The notes under the pieces are model-generated. The model was given only the letters and a program-made list of their open reading frames with translations. It was not told the DNA's origin and searched no databases. A program made the position numbers and the translations under genes. A stretch of DNA of 17,912 bases from an uncultured Pirellulaceae bacterium (GTDB lineage Bacteria > Planctomycetota > Planctomycetia > Pirellulales > Pirellulaceae), in the NCBI GenBank assembly GCA_947259675.1, contig CAMYNE010000004.1:1-17912 (forward strand), in the 5' to 3' direction. Shown in pieces: positions 7,654-15,842 of the stretch (positions are counted from its first letter, which is position 1; each line of letters starts with the position of its first letter).

Positions 7654-8803
7654 TTCTTTGTCCGAAAACCTTTCGGTTGCGACGACCTTGTCCCCGTCAC
7701 AACTGATTGCTCGTGACGCCGCGTTGCGGCTTTCTCTCGTACCGGGAATTGGTCCGAGAATTTACCAACACTTGCTCGATCATTTTGGTAGCGCGGAAAA
7801 CGTCTTGTCTGCAGCTCCGGCTCAATTGCGGGAGGTGGAGGGGGTAGGAGCAAAAGTTGCCGGGGCGATCGCACTTGCTTGTCAACAAGTCGACATCGAA
7901 CCGCAACTGCAAATTTGCTCGGAGCACAACATTTCGATTCTGATCAAAGGAAGTGAACAGTATCCAGAACGATTGACGGAAATCTACGATCCACCAAACG
8001 TCTTGTACATGCGGGGGAATATCGTCGCCGCCGATTCCGTTGCGATCGCGATCGTCGGTACGCGTCATGCCAGCAGCTATGGGATCAAAACCGCTGAACG
8101 ATTGGCGCGTGGGTTGTCGTTGGCGGGATTCACGATCGTCTCCGGGCTTGCACGAGGGATCGATTCCGCCGCGCATCGGGGTGCCTTGGCGGCCGGTGGA
8201 AGAACGATCGCTGTCTTTGGAAGTGGATTGCTGAACATTTATCCGCCCGAACACGCCGAACTGGCCGCGGAGATTGCCAACCAGGGCGCGCTGGTTTCCG
8301 AATACTTGCCCCATCAGGCACCAAAAAGCGGTGCATTTCCTCAGCGAAATCGAATCGTCACTGGCTTGAGTCTGGGTGTCATTGTTGTCGAAGCAGCCGA
8401 TCGAAGTGGAGCATTGATTTCTGCAAGGCTTGCGAACGAACAAGGTCGAGAAGTCTTCGCCGTTCCCGGTAGAATTGACAGCCGCACTTCACGTGGCTGT
8501 CACGCGTTGATCCGTGACGGGGCAAAACTGGTGGAATCGGTTGACGACGTTTTGGACGAACTCGGCCCACTCGCATCTCCCGCGACAATTGACTCGGAAC
8601 ATACGATTCGGCATCCCGCAGAATTAAAGCTTACCGAACAGGAAACGCAGATTCTGCAACACATCGAAACCGAACCGACCGCGGTTGATACGATCATCCA
8701 AGAGTCGGGTTTACCGGCTTCTCGGGTTCTCTCAACAGTCAGTGTGCTTGAAATCAGGCGGCTTATTCGACGCGTCAGCGGCAACAAACTGATTCGGGTA
8801 TAG
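7646..8803 (+). CDS. dprA: DNA-processing protein DprA (Smf)
   Basis: DprA binds incoming single-stranded DNA during natural transformation and loads RecA on it. The 385-residue protein has an N-terminal helix-hairpin-helix region (about 30-75: VPGIGPRIYQHL, VEGVGAKVAGAIA), the Rossmann-like DprA domain (about 80-300) with VAIVGTR (G138-R140), SGLARGIDSAAH (from S166), AVFGSGL and FPQRNRIV, then FAVPGRID, and a C-terminal winged helix (about 315-385). The start is a GTG at 7646 with GGAAAG 9 bases upstream; it overlaps the aroB stop (GTGAATGA). An earlier in-frame ATG at 7568 lies deep inside aroB and is unlikely. Its presence hints that the organism can take up DNA, but DprA also occurs in species not known to be transformable. 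It is followed by xth after 20 bases. Confidence 0.96.
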   Translation: MNDSLSENLSVATTLSPSQLIARDAALRLSLVPGIGPRIYQHLLDHFGSAENVLSAAPAQLREVEGVGAKVAGAIALACQQVDIEPQLQICSEHNISILIKGSEQYPERLTEIYDPPNVLYMRGNIVAADSVAIAIVGTRHASSYGIKTAERLARGLSLAGFTIVSGLARGIDSAAHRGALAAGGRTIAVFGSGLLNIYPPEHAELAAEIANQGALVSEYLPHQAPKSGAFPQRNRIVTGLSLGVIVVEAADRSGALISARLANEQGREVFAVPGRIDSRTSRGCHALIRDGAKLVESVDDVLDELGPLASPATIDSEHTIRHPAELKLTEQETQILQHIETEPTAVDTIIQESGLPASRVLSTVSVLEIRRLIRRVSGNKLIRV

Positions 8804-8823
8804 TACAAGTACGCGTAGAACTT

Positions 8824-9591
8824 ATGACTCGAATCGTCACTTACAATGTCAACGGAATTCGTTCCGCGATTCGCAAGGGACTTGTGGAATGGCTGGATGT
8901 AAATAATTTTGATGTCGTCTGCCTTCAGGAAATCAAAGCCCACAGTGGTTCGATTCCTGTGCTGTTGTTTGAGAGCCTAGGTTACAAACATTTCTGGCAC
9001 TCGGCGCAACGAAAGGGCTACAGCGGCGTGGCCACTTTCTCCAAAAAAGAGCCATCAAAAATTTACAAGGGCTTGGGAATCGAAAAATACGACGTGGAAG
9101 GTCGAGTCCTCAGAACCGACTTTGGTGATTGGACATTGTTGAACTGTTACTTTCCCAACGGGCGTTCTGGCGATGTGCGGCAGGCATTCAAAATGACGTT
9201 CCTGGACGATTTTTATTATTGGGTGGACAATTTGCGGGAAGAACATCCGAACCTAATCGTCGTTGGCGACTACAACATTGCTCACCAGAAAATAGATATC
9301 AGCGATCCTGTTCGAAATAAGAACAGTTCCGGTTTTCGTCCTGAAGAACGAGAATGGATGTCCAAGTGGTTTGACAACGGCTTTATTGACGCTTTCCGTT
9401 TCAAACAACCGGACAAAGTGAGTTATACCTGGTGGCGAACCACGCAGTTTGCACGCAAAGTCGACAAGGGCTGGAGATTGGACTATCAATCCGTGAGCGA
9501 CACCTTCCAGGATCGAATCCAGACAGTCGAACACTTGCAGGACGCGTTCCACTCCGACCACTGCCCGGTGTTGATGGAAATCGATTGCTAA
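8824..9591 (+). CDS. xth: Exodeoxyribonuclease III / AP endonuclease
   Basis: A 255-residue member of the ExoIII/ExoA/APE1 family, which cuts DNA 5' to abasic sites and removes 3' blocking groups in base-excision repair. Catalytic positions are intact: N8 (TYNVNG), E36 (LQEIKA), D149 and N151 (VGDYNIAH), and D245-H246 (SDHCPV). NCYFPNG and TWWR are family motifs. The usual GRIDY-type segment reads WRLDYQSVS, slightly divergent. The start ATG at 8824 is 20 bases after the dprA stop, with only a weak SD, which fits read-through from the upstream genes. It ends 1 base from the convergent anti-sigma-factor gene, with no room for a separate terminator. I infer an aroB-dprA-xth operon in which two DNA-maintenance genes share a transcript with a housekeeping biosynthetic gene. 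Confidence 0.95.
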   Translation: MTRIVTYNVNGIRSAIRKGLVEWLDVNNFDVVCLQEIKAHSGSIPVLLFESLGYKHFWHSAQRKGYSGVATFSKKEPSKIYKGLGIEKYDVEGRVLRTDFGDWTLLNCYFPNGRSGDVRQAFKMTFLDDFYYWVDNLREEHPNLIVVGDYNIAHQKIDISDPVRNKNSSGFRPEEREWMSKWFDNGFIDAFRFKQPDKVSYTWWRTTQFARKVDKGWRLDYQSVSDTFQDRIQTVEHLQDAFHSDHCPVLMEIDC

Positions 9592-9592
9592 G

Positions 9593-10015
9593 CTAAACCT
9601 GCTTATGCTTGACCAGTTCGACCGAGTTGCCAACATCATTGTAGGTTACGGTGTCGACAAAATTGCTGATCAACATCAGGCCTCGCCCCGAGGTCTTTTC
9701 CAGATTTTCATCGAGAGTCGGATCAGGAACGTCATCGGGATTGAAGCCTTGCCCCTGATCGGTGATACAGGCGTGAAACTGCGTTTCGGACAGGTTGACC
9801 AGAACGTGAACGTGTTTGCTGGGATCACGTTTATTTCCGTGTTTGATGGCGTTCATGACGGCTTCTTCCATCGCCATGTGAATGCCAAAAACACATTTGG
9901 CGGGCCACTCACGTTGTTCAAGCTGTTCCAGCAACACCCGAATCGCGTCCACGCCTGATTTCGGATCACTGGGAATCCGCTGATCGTATTGCCAAACCCA
10001 AGTGGTATCGTTCAT
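9593..10015 (-). CDS. RsbW/SpoIIAB-type anti-sigma factor serine kinase
   Basis: A 140-residue GHKL ATPase of the RsbW/SpoIIAB group, which holds a sigma factor (or another target) and releases it when it binds, or phosphorylates, an STAS antagonist. The N box is MEEAVMNAIKHGN (E50/E51, N55), the G1 box DQGQGF (D86, G88, G90), and the G2 box SGRGLMLI (109-116). The length is close to SpoIIAB (146). The start is the ATG at 10015 with a short GGA upstream; an in-frame TTG at 10039 would add 8 residues. It follows the STAS gene by 39 bases on the same strand, the standard order for a partner-switching pair. No sigma factor gene is in the window, so the target is unknown; in planctomycetes such kinases may control targets other than sigma factors. 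Confidence 0.9.
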   Translation of the reverse strand: MNDTTWVWQYDQRIPSDPKSGVDAIRVLLEQLEQREWPAKCVFGIHMAMEEAVMNAIKHGNKRDPSKHVHVLVNLSETQFHACITDQGQGFNPDDVPDPTLDENLEKTSGRGLMLISNFVDTVTYNDVGNSVELVKHKQV

Positions 10016-10054
10016 TGCCGTCCAATTCTCGAATGCCAAGCAACGACTTGAATC

Positions 10055-10417
10055 TTAGTCCTGTTCAAATGAGTCAATTGCTTCAGCTTCCTCGTCTCGG
10101 ATCACAAAAACTGAATCGAGGTTTGTGTAATTAAACAAATCCCTGACTTCGGGTCGCAAGTTACTCAAACGAATTTGGCCACCGCCCGCTTTTACTCTCT
10201 TATCTAGGACAATCAGCTTATTGATCGCCTGGCTGGAGAAGAACCGTACATTTTCAAAATTGATCAACAGGTTGGGCTTGGTTTCTTCATCCGTTAACGA
10301 CAACAGCTCTTTGCCTAGCTGTTCGATCCTGCCTGGATCCATGACCTTTTCGTCAACGAACTTGACAACAGAAACTTTATCGACCTCGTAGGATTCGATG
10401 CACTCAAACTGGCCCAT
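10055..10417 (-). CDS. STAS-domain anti-anti-sigma factor (SpoIIAA/RsbV type)
   Basis: A 120-residue single STAS domain that, in the unphosphorylated state, binds the neighbouring RsbW-type kinase and makes it release its target. The signature loop reads NVRFFSSQAINKL; S62 aligns with the phosphorylated serine of SpoIIAA, while the preceding Asp is replaced by S61, a common variation. The end is acidic (RDEEAEAIDSFEQD). The ATG at 10417 has only a GAAAG-type upstream sequence. A promoter at 10484-10511 would give a leader of about 60 bases containing a small hairpin (AAACGC/GCGTTT, 10453-10471). It forms an operon with the kinase gene downstream. It is clearly similar to the STAS protein at 16091-16456, both in the helix after the first strands (RIEQLGKELL vs RIQSLGQELN) and in the C-terminal part. 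Confidence 0.92.
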   Translation of the reverse strand: MGQFECIESYEVDKVSVVKFVDEKVMDPGRIEQLGKELLSLTDEETKPNLLINFENVRFFSSQAINKLIVLDKRVKAGGGQIRLSNLRPEVRDLFNYTNLDSVFVIRDEEAEAIDSFEQD

Positions 10418-10483
10418 TATTTTGAGTCTTTCATAAACCGTAGAAACATTAGAAACGCGCTGAAGGCGTTTAACACCACTGCT

Positions 10484-10511
10484 ATGATAGACTGAGAGGC
10501 TGGCGAATCAA
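10484..10511 (-). promoter_or_regulatory. Sigma-70-type promoter of the STAS-kinase operon
   Basis: On the minus strand TTGATT (4/6 match; 10511-10506) and TATCAT (5/6 match; 10489-10484) are 16 bases apart. Transcription would begin near 10477, about 60 bases before the STAS start codon. The site lies inside a 75-codon open frame (10417-10644), one reason for not believing that frame. Confidence 0.45.
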
Positions 10512-10878
10512 AGCAGTCCCAGGAATTGGGATCGGTCAATGACGGTGACAAGACACATCTTAAGGAAATGACGTGGTAAATCACTAAGAAAAAGTGGAAC
10601 GATATGCCAAGTGAACACTTGGCTCTCCCCCCAAAAAAAAACACTAGTCAGAGCGCCCACGTATGATCGACCAGAGCATCATTCGTTTGCGTTTCATGAC
10701 TAGTGATGAAATCTAAATCGACAAATGCACACGAATTGTTTATTCAGATTGTTGTTTTGCTGTCAGTTTTTGAATTCATCTGATAATGGAAACAGGATTC
10801 CGTGTCAGCTTGATTATTCGAGTTTGGAGAATCTTGAACCATCCCGATTAGACAACCTAACCGTCAAAGTCCATCGTC
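10512..10878. other. Non-coding stretch upstream of the STAS-kinase operon
   Basis: I find no convincing gene here. It holds the dyad GCCAAGTGaaCACTTGGC (10606-10623), a C6 run directly followed by an A9 run (10627-10641), and a spaced inverted repeat CACTAGTCA/TGACTAGTG (10642-10650 and 10697-10705). The A+T-rich remainder up to 10878 follows the small membrane protein gene; no clear intrinsic terminator for that gene was seen. Confidence 0.4.
10606..10623. promoter_or_regulatory. Perfect 8+8 dyad, possible operator
   Basis: GCCAAGTG and CACTTGGC are separated by two bases. The site is about 95 bases upstream of the predicted promoter of the STAS-kinase operon. Symmetry and position suit a dimeric regulator, but one or two such dyads are expected by chance in a window this size. 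Confidence 0.25.
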
Positions 10879-11232
10879 TTAATCCCGTTTGAGCAGGATT
10901 CCCTGCAAGCAGAAAACGGCGCCAACAAACATGATTGGCCAGCAGATCCAATCCGGAGTCGTAATCTGTTTTGCCCGTAAAAACATCGGACGAGCGGCTG
11001 CTTGTTGACGATTGGTCCCAAACGCTCCATTGCCAGAAGAAGCCTGGGAAAACGGGGAATTAAAATTTCCGTTAGCCGTGGTTTGGAGTGGAGTCAAGTC
11101 GACGGGATCAGCCAGCCGCTCGGCCCAAAACTTTGTTGCTCTCGGTGTCAGTGTGTACGTCTCAACAAAATTGAGTTGTATTCCCAATAAAATGAAAAGG
11201 AATCCGGTCGTCATAATCGTGCTTCGACTCAT
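10879..11232 (-). CDS. Small two-helix membrane protein, planctomycete type, function unknown
   Basis: A 117-residue protein of unknown function. The first hydrophobic segment (about residues 7-25: MTTGFLFILLGIQLNFVET) runs into a YTLTPRATKFWAE segment, then a Gln/Asn/Ser/Gly-rich, probably disordered middle (about 45-80), and a second hydrophobic helix near the end (about 95-112: ICWPIMFVGAVFCLQGILL), finishing with KRD. The two helices would put both termini on the same side, with the middle segment either outside or inside. The ATG at 11232 has a good SD (GGGGTGA, 5-base spacing), which supports a real gene. From memory, proteins with this N-terminal pattern (TTGFLxILLG...VExYxLTPxAT) occur in planctomycetes; I could not check this. 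Neighbouring genes give no functional clue. Confidence 0.75.
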   Translation of the reverse strand: MSRSTIMTTGFLFILLGIQLNFVETYTLTPRATKFWAERLADPVDLTPLQTTANGNFNSPFSQASSGNGAFGTNRQQAAARPMFLRAKQITTPDWICWPIMFVGAVFCLQGILLKRD

Positions 11233-11736
11233 TGTTTCACCCCAGGTAATGGCAGGGAAGGCTAACGATTGATGCGAAAGAACTCCATTTCTAACACAAG
11301 TATCGATTTGTATCGTTTCAGATATCGAACGCCTGACGATGATCGCTTGAACATACCGGACAATTGGCTTGTTTTGTCACCTTGAACTGCTGTTGGAGTT
11401 CTCACGATTTTGCGGGACAACAGAAACCGTCTGCAACTTTACAATTCGTCCAATTGGCATCGCAACCAAAAAAAACGGGTTCAAATGCGTGTAAGCCTCG
11501 GTTGGGGTATTTTCACCAAGAGTGAAAAAGCGCATCAAATGACGGCCCTTCGTCTGATGTACAAAACAAGCACAAGAAATCGCGAACGGAGGCAATAGGG
11601 AGTGGGAAAACCTTGCAAAAAAAGCCCTTTCAGTTGGCGTTTCACTGCGATTGGTAGCGACCATTTTTCAGATTCACGTTATCTTGTATCGCATTATCCA
11701 ATTCCCCGTTTCGTTTGATTTGACGGTTTCTACTTC
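11233..11736. other. Divergent intergenic region upstream of the LplT-Aas gene
   Basis: About 500 bases between the small membrane protein (minus) and the large LplT-PlsC-Aas gene (plus). I see no convincing gene. It holds three TATCG copies at 11301, 11311 and 11323, two CAATTGGC copies (about 11361 and 11452), and a hairpin TTTTCAC-caaga-GTGAAAA (11510-11528). No clear promoter was found for either gene. The A-rich, purine-rich part (11560-11625) could be a long untranslated leader. Confidence 0.4.
11510..11528. repeat. Inverted repeat with 7-bp arms
   Basis: TTTTCAC (11510-11516) and GTGAAAA (11522-11528) are separated by 5 bases. No T tract follows on the plus strand, so it is not a typical terminator. 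It may be an operator or leader hairpin about 210 bases upstream of the LplT-Aas gene, or chance. Confidence 0.3.
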
Positions 11737-14700
11737 ATGAGTTCGGCTGACCTAAAAATTGCGCCCCTGCAAACTGATTTCGCCGCTGAAAAAAAGGCTG
11801 AAAAAAACACGTTTACTTTCGGCATTTGGTCTCCGAGTTTTCAGGGTCTGCTGTGGACAAATTGGCTGACGGCAATCAACGACAACGTCTTTCGCTGGTT
11901 CGTCATCGGAGCCGGAAAAGACTATGTACCGCCCGAGTACCACGGCAACATTTTGATGGCGGGAACAGCCTGTTTTGTATTTCCCTATATTATCCTTGCC
12001 TCGCCAGCAGGATGGCTTGCCGATCGATTCAGCAAACGCAATGTTGTGGTCGGCTGCAAGATTGCCGAAATCGTAATCATGACAGTGGCCGTTTTTGCTT
12101 TGATTCTGTCTCCCAAGTCGGCCAGCGGCGAAGCACCCAACATAATCGGCCTCTATCTCCTGTTGTTCACCGTCCTGTTGATGGGTGCCCAAAGCGCGCT
12201 CTTTGCACCCGCAAAGATCGGCAAGATCCCCGAGTTACTGAGCGAGAAAACGATCTCGGCTGGAAACGGGCTGTTTAACCTGGCAACGCTTTCGGCCGTG
12301 GTGATCGGCATGGTCATCGGCGGGTGGCTGGCAGACATGACTGGATTTTGTGGCCAGGACAATATTTGGCTCACCGCTGTTGTGCTAGTCGGCATTGCCA
12401 CGGTGGGGACATTTATCAGTTTCGTGATACGACCACTCCCCGCAGCCAATCCCAAGGCCAAGTTTCCAGTCACTTTAATCGGCGAGACCATTCGAGATAT
12501 TGGCACACTGGCCACAAGCGGTCCTTTGTTCCGAGTCGCACTCGGAACGATTTTTTTCTTTTCAATTGCAGGATTGGCCCAACTCAACATTGACGCGTTT
12601 GCGGCTGAGAGCGGTGCGATCACCGAAACCGACCGAACACCGCTGCTGGTTTCGCTTGTGCTCGGACTCGGGCTGGGAAGTGTGTTGGCAGGATTCGCAT
12701 CGGGGAAACGCATCGAACTCGGACTCGTTCCGTGGGGAGCTCTGGGGATGGCTTTTTTCTGTTTCCTGCTGATGTTCGCTCCAGCTGACTTTATCAATGA
12801 AATTGTCTTCAATGGAAAGAAAATTATCGCGTGCCTGATGCTCGCGGGATTAGGCGTGAGTGCAGGTTTCTTTGACGTTCCCCTGGCGTCCTATTTACAA
12901 CACCGCAGTCCGATCAAGCACCGCGGGGCAATTTTGTCAGCAAATAACTGCCTGATGTTCTCTGGTATCCTTGTTCTGGCATTAGCGTTCGGAGTGCTAC
13001 GAAAACCATCCTACGAAGGTTCACTCGCGAATTTGCCACCTGAACTTCAAACAACCCAACTAGATGCTTCACAACAGCAACAGCTCCAAAAAGTTGTTGA
13101 TGAATTCGAAAGCGATTGGACAACCGATGGCGACTGGACCCCGATCGTCAGGGAGTACGCGGGCAAAGTCCCGGAAGCAATTCGTAAACCGGCCATCGCG
13201 GAATTGATGTTTGTTGAGGCAAAAAAACGCAAGGCGCGAGACGAAACTTTCGCCATAAAATACTACCAGCAGCAGTTTCCCGACTATCAACGTGAGGTTC
13301 GGAGTATCGTCCAACAGACCTCTGGACTTCCATTGTTTACGTCGCGTCAGATCTTTGGCTTGATGGGCTTGCTGACCATTCCCGTGATTCTGTATTCCGC
13401 TTGGCGACTCCCGCTGGATCTGACCCGGATGTTTTTCCTGTTCTTGTTTAAGTTCTTATACAAGATGCGTGTTCGCGGGCTTGATAACATTCCTGACGAG
13501 GGTCCCGCCATTCTGGTATGCAATCATGCGTCGTTCCTGGACGGTGCGATACCGATGACTGTAATTCCACGCAGGATGAGAACGATCGCGTGGGCGGGTA
13601 ACTTCGATAACTGGGCATTCAAGAAATGGGCAGATTTTATCAATGTGATCCTGATGACGAACGGCCCAAAGTCCATTCGAGACGGCCTCAACGCAGCGGC
13701 TGATGCGCTCAAGCAAGGACAACTCGTCACGATTTTTCCGGAAGGCAGCATCTCAAGAACCGGGCAAGTCCGTTCGTTCCGCCCCGGACTGCTGAAAATC
13801 CAGGACAAACTCGACCAACCGGTTCCCGTGATCCCGATCTATATCGATGAAACCTGGGGCAGCATTTTCAGTTACCAGCATGGTCGCGTGTTTGCAAAGT
13901 TCCCTTGGCCATTAAGACGACCCTTGTCGGTACACATTGGTGAACCGATCGAAAATCCGAATTCGATGCCGGTGATTCGACAGGCAGTTGAACGATTGGG
14001 CGCCGAATCCGTTCCGTTTCGAGCCGAGAAGTTTAAATCGCCGACAATCAAGTTCGTAAAACAGGCAAAGAAACGCCGTTTCAAAGCAAAAATCGCTGAC
14101 TCGACGGGTCAACAAGCGACGGGCGGCGCTTTACTGACACGATGTCTCGTGCTTCGCCGACTGCTACGCAAATTTGTCATCGGTGAAAACGAGCAAACGG
14201 TTGGAGTGCTTATACCTCCATCGCTTGGGGGCGTCGTCGTTAATCTCGCATTGGCCCTGGATCACCGGGTCGCCGTCAACCTGAACTACTCCCTCTCGGA
14301 AGACTTGATCAACAATTGTATCGAACAAGCAGGGATTCAGCAGGTTTTGACAACCCACAAGGTGATGCAAAAATTCGACTACAAGCTCTCGGCCGATGTC
14401 TATTACCTCGACGAGTTAAAGGACAAGGTAACAACGATTGACAAAATCGTAGCGGCGTTCCAAGGATTTGTGTTGCCTGCGTTTGCGTTGTGCCGCTGGC
14501 TGGGCCTGCATAAAACCGGACCCAAAGACTTGTTGACCATCGTGTTTACTTCCGGTTCAACCGGAACACCCAAGGGCGTAATGCTCTCGCACCGCAATAT
14601 CGCCACCAATATGAGCGCTATCGATCAGGCCGCTTCTTTTCGAGCGGACGATGCGATGGTCGGCATCTTGCCGTTTTTTCACTCGTTCGGATACACGGCA

Positions 14701-15648
14701 ACCTTGTGGGCTTCAATGGCCTGCAACATTCGCGGCATTTACCACTTTAGCCCGCTCGACCCGAAACTGATTGGGAAACTTGTCCACAAACATAACGGGA
14801 CGATTCTGGTTGCCACGCCAACGTTTTTGCGGTCTTATTTGAAACGTTGTACGCCCGAACAATTTGAATCCCTGGACATCGTGGTTGCCGGCGCCGAACG
14901 ATTACCGCCCGAATTGAGCGATGCGTTCGAAGAGAAGTTTGGTGTTCGCCCAGTCGAAGGATATGGAGCGACAGAGCTTTCACCAATCGCTGCCGTCAAC
15001 ATTCCCAAGTCTCGACAATATGACAAATACCAAGTCGAGCAAAAAGAAGGAACGGTTGGCAGGACTCTCCACACAATTGCAGCCAAAGTCACGGACCTCG
15101 ACACCGGTGAAGAGGTCGGCCCTGACGAATCGGGAATGCTGTGGATCAAAGGGCCAAATGTAATGGAGGGCTACTTGAACCTTCCAGAAAAGACCGACGA
15201 GGTGCTTGTCGATGGCTGGTACAAAACGGGAGATGTCGTTTTGCTTGATGAAGATGGTTTTATCAAAATCACGGGACGCATGAGCCGATTTTCAAAGATC
15301 GGTGGTGAAATGGTTCCGCACGTCAAAATCGAAGAATTGCTCACCAAGATGGTCGATGCAACAGCGGACGACGACTCTGACGACCAGCCCAATATCGCTG
15401 TCACGGCGGTCCCGGACGCAAAAAAAGGCGAACGACTGATCGTGCTCCATACTGAAATTCAGAAACCCGTCGAGGAATTGCGTGCCGGACTGAAAGAAGC
15501 AGAGTTGCCAAACTTGTTCATTCCTGCGCCCGATAGTTTCCTCCAAGTGGAATCGCTTCCGCTGCTCGGCAGTGGCAAACTGGATCTCAAAGGCATTAAG
15601 CAAATGGCTCTGGAGTTGACCGCGAAAGACGAGAAAAGTCCTCAGTAA
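11737..15648 (+). CDS. aas: Trifunctional lysophospholipid flippase / acyltransferase / acyl-ACP synthetase (LplT-PlsC-Aas fusion)
   Basis: A 1303-residue protein combining what Escherichia coli has as LplT and Aas: it should flip lysophospholipid to the inner leaflet and re-acylate it with a fatty acid activated by ATP. Residues about 30-555 are a 12-helix MFS transporter (LplT type). Residues about 570-790 are a PlsC acyltransferase with NHASFLD (H597, D602) and FPEGSISR (E669). Residues about 800-1303 are an adenylate-forming domain with TSGSTGTPKGV (from T938), YGATELSP (E1080), TGD (D1166), GRMSRFSKIGGEMV and the C-terminal catalytic lysine K1281 (GSGKLDLKG). All key residues are present. 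Such fusions are known in many Gram-negative bacteria. Unusual is about 100 extra residues (424-527, Gln-rich, charged) between helices 11 and 12, expected to be periplasmic. The ATG has no clear SD. The gene appears to stand alone. Confidence 0.95.
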   Translation: MSSADLKIAPLQTDFAAEKKAEKNTFTFGIWSPSFQGLLWTNWLTAINDNVFRWFVIGAGKDYVPPEYHGNILMAGTACFVFPYIILASPAGWLADRFSKRNVVVGCKIAEIVIMTVAVFALILSPKSASGEAPNIIGLYLLLFTVLLMGAQSALFAPAKIGKIPELLSEKTISAGNGLFNLATLSAVVIGMVIGGWLADMTGFCGQDNIWLTAVVLVGIATVGTFISFVIRPLPAANPKAKFPVTLIGETIRDIGTLATSGPLFRVALGTIFFFSIAGLAQLNIDAFAAESGAITETDRTPLLVSLVLGLGLGSVLAGFASGKRIELGLVPWGALGMAFFCFLLMFAPADFINEIVFNGKKIIACLMLAGLGVSAGFFDVPLASYLQHRSPIKHRGAILSANNCLMFSGILVLALAFGVLRKPSYEGSLANLPPELQTTQLDASQQQQLQKVVDEFESDWTTDGDWTPIVREYAGKVPEAIRKPAIAELMFVEAKKRKARDETFAIKYYQQQFPDYQREVRSIVQQTSGLPLFTSRQIFGLMGLLTIPVILYSAWRLPLDLTRMFFLFLFKFLYKMRVRGLDNIPDEGPAILVCNHASFLDGAIPMTVIPRRMRTIAWAGNFDNWAFKKWADFINVILMTNGPKSIRDGLNAAADALKQGQLVTIFPEGSISRTGQVRSFRPGLLKIQDKLDQPVPVIPIYIDETWGSIFSYQHGRVFAKFPWPLRRPLSVHIGEPIENPNSMPVIRQAVERLGAESVPFRAEKFKSPTIKFVKQAKKRRFKAKIADSTGQQATGGALLTRCLVLRRLLRKFVIGENEQTVGVLIPPSLGGVVVNLALALDHRVAVNLNYSLSEDLINNCIEQAGIQQVLTTHKVMQKFDYKLSADVYYLDELKDKVTTIDKIVAAFQGFVLPAFALCRWLGLHKTGPKDLLTIVFTSGSTGTPKGVMLSHRNIATNMSAIDQAASFRADDAMVGILPFFHSFGYTATLWASMACNIRGIYHFSPLDPKLIGKLVHKHNGTILVATPTFLRSYLKRCTPEQFESLDIVVAGAERLPPELSDAFEEKFGVRPVEGYGATELSPIAAVNIPKSRQYDKYQVEQKEGTVGRTLHTIAAKVTDLDTGEEVGPDESGMLWIKGPNVMEGYLNLPEKTDEVLVDGWYKTGDVVLLDEDGFIKITGRMSRFSKIGGEMVPHVKIEELLTKMVDATADDDSDDQPNIAVTAVPDAKKGERLIVLHTEIQKPVEELRAGLKEAELPNLFIPAPDSFLQVESLPLLGSGKLDLKGIKQMALELTAKDEKSPQ

Positions 15649-15653
15649 AATAC

Positions 15654-15673
15654 CGGCGGCTAGTGCCTTGCCG
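15654..15673. repeat. REP-like imperfect dyad after the LplT-Aas gene
   Basis: CGGC-GGC-tagt-GCC-tt-GCCG folds into 4+3 base pairs with a two-base bulge and a TAGT loop, starting 6 bases after the stop codon. Its G+C-rich, bulged shape resembles REP elements that lie behind genes and can slow 3' decay. No second copy exists in the window, so its repetitive nature is unproven. No T tract follows, so it is not a standard terminator. Confidence 0.3.
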
Positions 15674-15816
15674 TTCACAAAACTGTCGAAACCACACTCT
15701 GTCGCCAATCACCATGTCGATCCCCACATAACCTCGCGTTCTCGGCAATGCGTGAACAGGAGACCAGAACCTTCATACCGACAATGCCTTGAGGATCTTT
15801 GACATGCAAACTTCTA

Positions 15817-15842
15817 AAACATCGTGACGATTGACGATGTTT
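15817..15842. repeat. Inverted repeat with 9-bp perfect arms
   Basis: AAACATCGT (15817-15825) and ACGATGTTT (15834-15842) flank an 8-base centre. Part of it also reads ATCGTgACGAT (15821-15831), the same 5+1+5 dyad as in the spacer of the promoter at 3453-3481. It lies about 200 bases upstream of the STAS promoter. It could be a regulator site or hairpin. Confidence 0.35.

Noticed and set aside
10417..10644. 75-codon minus-strand open frame with two hydrophobic stretches, ending TAATG on the STAS start codon.
   Set aside because: It begins with a GTG in a T9G6 tract without an SD, the hydrophobic residues follow from T-rich sequence, and a good promoter for the STAS operon lies inside it.
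10642..10705. Inverted repeat CACTAGTCA / TGACTAGTG, 46 bases apart.
   Set aside because: With that spacing several 9-base pairs are expected by chance in the window.
11301..11327. Three TATCG copies spaced 10 and 12 bases, iteron-like.
   Set aside because: The repeated unit is only 5 bases; no replication gene or DnaA boxes nearby.
11377..11664. 95-codon minus-strand open frame in the region upstream of the LplT-Aas gene.
   Set aside because: Composition is not protein-like, there is no SD and no recognisable motif.
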